DNA of 17,739 bases. It comes from CAYVKM01 sp964452045 (GTDB lineage Bacteria > Calditrichota > Calditrichia > RBG-13-44-9). The notes below the pieces were generated by a model that saw only the letters and a program-made list of their open reading frames with translations, was not told where the DNA came from and did not search any database. Made by a program: the position numbers and the translations under genes. Location: NCBI GenBank assembly GCA_964452045.1, contig CAYVKM010000078.1, positions 1-17,739 on the forward strand. Reading direction: 5' to 3'. This document shows, piece by piece, positions 15,337-17,739 of the stretch. Position 1 is the stretch's first letter. Every line of letters begins with the position of its first letter.

Positions 15337-16254
15337 ATGAAAAAAGCTTTTCTTTTTCCCGGACAGGGATCTCAGTACGTGGGTATGGGGAAAGATCTGT
15401 ACCAAAATTTTCCCCAGGTGAGGGATCTATATGATAAAGCTGAGGATTTACTTGGTTTTCCGCTAAAGACAATATCCTTCGAGGGACCGGAAGAAGATCT
15501 GAAGCAAACCCAATATACCCAGCCGGCTATTTTTTTGCACAGTATGGCGATCTATTCCGTTTTGAAGGAGGAAGGAATATTACCGGATGCTGCTGCCGGC
15601 CACAGCCTGGGCGAGTATTCTGCCCTAACTGCCGCAGGGGCCTTCTCATTCGAAGATGGATTGGGGGTAGTTAAACTGCGGGGTGAGCAGATGCAGCGCT
15701 CGGGTGAGAAAAATCCTGGTACCATGGCTGCAATAATTGGTCTCTCCGGTAATACTGTTGAAGGAATCTGTAACGAGGCCTCAAAAGCCGGCGTTGTTAA
15801 ACCGGCCAATTTTAATTCTCCGGTTCAAATTGTTATCTCCGGAAGCATTCCAGGAGTGCATAAAGCTATGGAACTGGCCAAACAGAAAAAGGCCAGAATG
15901 GTAACGGAATTAGTTGTGAGCGGTGCATTTCACTCGCCACTCATGGGAGACGCCCTGGAGGGATTAACGGTTGCACTGGAAAAGTTGAAGGCAAATCTGC
16001 CGGAAATACCCGTTTACACCAATGTTACAGCAAAGCCCGGGACTTCCGTGGAAGAGATAAAAGACCTCCTCAAAAAACAGCTATTGTCACCGGTTCTCTG
16101 GCAAAATATTATCCAAAATATGATTGAGAATGGGACTACGCAGTTTTATGAAATTGGCCCGGGTAAGGTACTTCAGGGACTTTTGAAGCGGATTAATCCC
16201 GAAGTTTCCTGCCTCAGTATTGATAAGTTTGAAGATCTGCAAAAATTGATTTGA
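15337..16254 (+). CDS. fabD: Malonyl-CoA:ACP transacylase (FabD)
   Basis: FabD moves malonate from CoA to AcpP, giving the extender for FabH and FabF. The 305-residue protein has the oxyanion motif FPGQGSQ (7-13), the nucleophile S90 in GHSLGEYSAL (88-97), R115 that holds the malonyl carboxylate, and catalytic H199 in SGAFHSPLM. The order and spacing match E. coli FabD. It starts 30 bases after fabH, with only a weak A-rich ribosome site. A 108-base gap follows, larger than others in the run, so a secondary promoter for fabG is possible, although none is clear. Confidence 0.98.
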   Translation: MKKAFLFPGQGSQYVGMGKDLYQNFPQVRDLYDKAEDLLGFPLKTISFEGPEEDLKQTQYTQPAIFLHSMAIYSVLKEEGILPDAAAGHSLGEYSALTAAGAFSFEDGLGVVKLRGEQMQRSGEKNPGTMAAIIGLSGNTVEGICNEASKAGVVKPANFNSPVQIVISGSIPGVHKAMELAKQKKARMVTELVVSGAFHSPLMGDALEGLTVALEKLKANLPEIPVYTNVTAKPGTSVEEIKDLLKKQLLSPVLWQNIIQNMIENGTTQFYEIGPGKVLQGLLKRINPEVSCLSIDKFEDLQKLI

Positions 16255-16362
16255 AAAGCAAATCAGGTGGAAATGTAGCCCATGAAGTTGTATATTATCA
16301 AAATTAAATTTCAAGTTTAGGATCAATAAATCAGTAAATATTTATAACCAAGGTAGTATGTA

Positions 16363-17124
16363 GTGTCTGAAAACAAACGAGCAATTGTCACCGGTGGAAC
16401 CCGGGGTATCGGGCGAGCCATTGTAAAAGAACTGGCTACCAAAACCTGTTGTGGTGTTTTATTCTCCGACGTTGCCTTTATTTACAACAGTTGTGATGAG
16501 TGTGTCGATGAGTTGCGAAAAGAAATAGAAAATCCGGATGCCCAGATTCATGCCTTTAAAGCCGATGCTTCATCTTACCAGGAAGCAGTGGAAACGGTGG
16601 AAATGGCGGTGGAGAAGTTAGGTGGGGTTGATATCCTGGTGAACAATGCCGGAATTACCCGGGATAATCTGCTGCTCCGGATGAGTGAAGAGGAGTTTGA
16701 TTCGGTAGTTAATGTTAATCTGCGAAGTGTCTTCAATTATACCAAAGCCGCAATGAAATATATGATTAAACAGAAATATGGCAGAATCATCAACATTTCA
16801 TCGGTAGTTGGTTTAATCGGCAATCCCGGTCAGGCGAATTATGCTGCTTCAAAAGCCGGCATCATCGGATTTACCAAGGCCGTGGCCAGAGAACTTGCCT
16901 CGCGAAATATAACGGTAAATGCAGTTGCTCCGGGATTTATTGAGACTGAAATGACCAATAAACTGAGTGATAAACAAAAGGAAGCCCTTCTTCAAAATAT
17001 TCCTCTGAAAAGATTGGGGAAACCGGAGGATGTAGCAAAGCTGGTTGCATTTTTATCCAGTGATGATGCATCCTATATCACCGGTCAGGTATTTAAGGTC
17101 GATGGGGGCATGGTAATGTCATAA
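16363..17124 (+). CDS. fabG: 3-oxoacyl-ACP reductase (FabG), GTG start
   Basis: FabG is the NADPH-dependent short-chain dehydrogenase that reduces 3-oxoacyl-ACP. Visible are the cofactor motif TGGTRGIG (10-17), NNAG (94-97), N119, and the catalytic S147, Y160 and K164 in the YAASK context; GFIETEMT and DGGMVMS at the end are typical of FabG. The 253-residue length exceeds the usual ~245 because of an extra stretch around residues 26-38 (ATKTCCGVLFSDVAF), between the glycine motif and the second strand. The start is GTG at 16363, six bases after AAGGTAG (16350-16356). The nearby ATG at 16358 is followed at once by TAG and cannot be used. Confidence 0.95.
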   Translation: MSENKRAIVTGGTRGIGRAIVKELATKTCCGVLFSDVAFIYNSCDECVDELRKEIENPDAQIHAFKADASSYQEAVETVEMAVEKLGGVDILVNNAGITRDNLLLRMSEEEFDSVVNVNLRSVFNYTKAAMKYMIKQKYGRIINISSVVGLIGNPGQANYAASKAGIIGFTKAVARELASRNITVNAVAPGFIETEMTNKLSDKQKEALLQNIPLKRLGKPEDVAKLVAFLSSDDASYITGQVFKVDGGMVMS

Positions 17125-17163
17125 AATGAAAATTATTTTATTTTAATTAACACAGGAGGAATT

Positions 17164-17406
17164 ATGTCATTAGAAGAAAAAGTAAAAGATATCATCGTGG
17201 ATAAGTTAGGTGTCTCCCCGGATAAGGTAAAAGCGGATTCACACTTTATCGATGATCTTGGTGCGGATTCACTGGATACTGTGGAATTAGTGATGGCATT
17301 TGAAGAAGAATTCAACGTTGAGATTCCTGATGATGATGCCCAGCATATCACCACGGTAAAAAGTGCGATTGATTATCTCAGCAAAAAAATGTCTGATTCT
17401 GAATAG
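17164..17406 (+). CDS. acpP: Acyl carrier protein
   Basis: An 80-residue acidic four-helix carrier. S36 in the GADSLDTVEL motif is the attachment point for 4'-phosphopantetheine. The sequence is close to typical bacterial AcpP throughout (VSPDKVKADSHFIDDLGADS, then FEEEFNVEIPDDDA). It has the strongest ribosome site in the window, AGGAGG at 17154-17159, four bases before the ATG, fitting its need for high expression. A perfect hairpin lies 14 bases after the stop. Confidence 0.98.
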   Translation: MSLEEKVKDIIVDKLGVSPDKVKADSHFIDDLGADSLDTVELVMAFEEEFNVEIPDDDAQHITTVKSAIDYLSKKMSDSE

Positions 17407-17420
17407 CGAGTTTTTCCAGG

Positions 17421-17451
17421 GATGCTTGTCCGGAAAGACTGGACAAGCATC
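17421..17451 (+). other. Perfect 11-bp hairpin between acpP and fabF
   Basis: GATGCTTGTCC (17421-17431) and GGACAAGCATC (17441-17451) are perfectly complementary around a 9-base loop. No T-run follows directly (only TTTT nine bases later), so it is at best a poor terminator. It may stabilise the 3' end of a short abundant acpP message or reduce read-through to fabF. The remaining gap to 17655 is AT-rich. It includes a 7-bp inverted repeat (GAATTCA at 17533-17539, TGAATTC at 17568-17574), which overlaps a weak promoter-like pair (TTGATT at 17545, TGAATT at 17568, spacer 17). Confidence 0.7.
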
Positions 17452-17655
17452 ACAGAATCATTTTGTAGATATATTATTACTGGTTTCTTTAACCTGAATT
17501 TGGTTGAGGATTTTTAAGTTTTATAAAGGTATGAATTCATTAGTTTGATTTAAAGTAACTCTCTGAGTGAATTCCACAAAATAAACCCCATATAAGATTG
17601 GTATGATTCGGAATTTTGTTTTTTTGAAAAGATTTGAGTTAAACATGAGGTTTTT

Positions 17656-17739
17656 ATGGATAACAAAAGAGTAGTCATCACGGGTTTGGGTGCGGTAACG
17701 CCGCTGGGTAATTCGGTACAGGAATTTTGGGATGGAATG
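17656..17739 (+). CDS. fabF: 3-oxoacyl-ACP synthase II (FabF), 3' truncated by window edge
   Basis: Only the first 28 codons are in the window. The protein starts MDNKRVVITGLGAVTPLGNS, the usual N-terminus of FabF-type condensing enzymes, then VQEFWDGM. The catalytic Cys-His-His residues lie beyond the window. GAGG (17647-17650) is the ribosome site, five bases upstream of the ATG. Its place after acpP is the classic order. FabB is an alternative, but acpP-fabF is far more common. Confidence 0.92.
   Translation, partial: MDNKRVVITGLGAVTPLGNSVQEFWDGM

Noticed and set aside
16358..16363. ATG-TAG as a start-stop regulatory mini-ORF before fabG
   Set aside because: It overlaps the fabG GTG by one base and may be chance in an AT-rich leader; no further support.

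Overview
The window looks like a chromosomal segment of a Gram-negative, moderately AT-rich bacterium. An outer-membrane beta-barrel of the CBM9/DUF5916 type, a sigma-54 factor with a long acidic region, a two-component HslVU protease and a complete type II fatty-acid cluster fit the FCB-type phyla (for example Calditrichota, KSB1, Neomarinimicrobiota, Ignavibacteria). This placement is inference from gene content and protein style. No rRNA, tRNA, CRISPR array, transposase or prophage gene was seen. Every gene I support lies on the + strand.

Layout: (1) 2-2611 holds the 3' part of a DUF5916 outer-membrane protein, abutted by rnhB (RNase HII). (2) 2612-3648 is about 1 kb without a gene. It carries a long imperfect hairpin and then an array of at least seven palindromic repeat units in both orientations, whose stems change sequence but keep their pairing. 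(3) 3649-8262 holds rpoN with its own promoter and a strong terminator, then hslV-hslU and argF. (4) 8269-12385 is an accessory block of three genes: a FemAB/GNAT-like acyltransferase, a polysaccharide flippase and an asparagine-synthetase-like protein. The last two are visibly more AT-rich than the flanks, and the last lacks the glutaminase cysteine. They look like part of a surface-polymer or small-molecule modification set. (5) 12565-17739 is the conserved yceD-rpmF-plsX-fabH-fabD-fabG-acpP-fabF run, with fabF cut by the window end.

How the genes work together: in part 5, PlsX makes acyl-phosphate for phospholipid synthesis. FabD loads malonate on AcpP, FabH starts chains, FabF elongates them and FabG performs the first reduction. 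rpmF and yceD link this to ribosome assembly as in many bacteria. HslV and HslU form one ATP-dependent protease. RpoN is an alternative sigma factor whose targets are not visible here. Three gene-start regions (rpoN, hslV, yceD) share a TTG-type -35, a 17-base spacer and a TAA(A/T)TT -10, which may be this organism's housekeeping promoter form.

Most unusual signals: the covarying repeat array upstream of rpoN, the cysteine-less asparagine-synthetase-like gene in an AT-rich cassette, a Cys in the normally Gly-Arg-Gly motif of RNase HII, and a perfect 11-bp hairpin without a T-tract between acpP and fabF. I did not find a clearly new multi-gene system.
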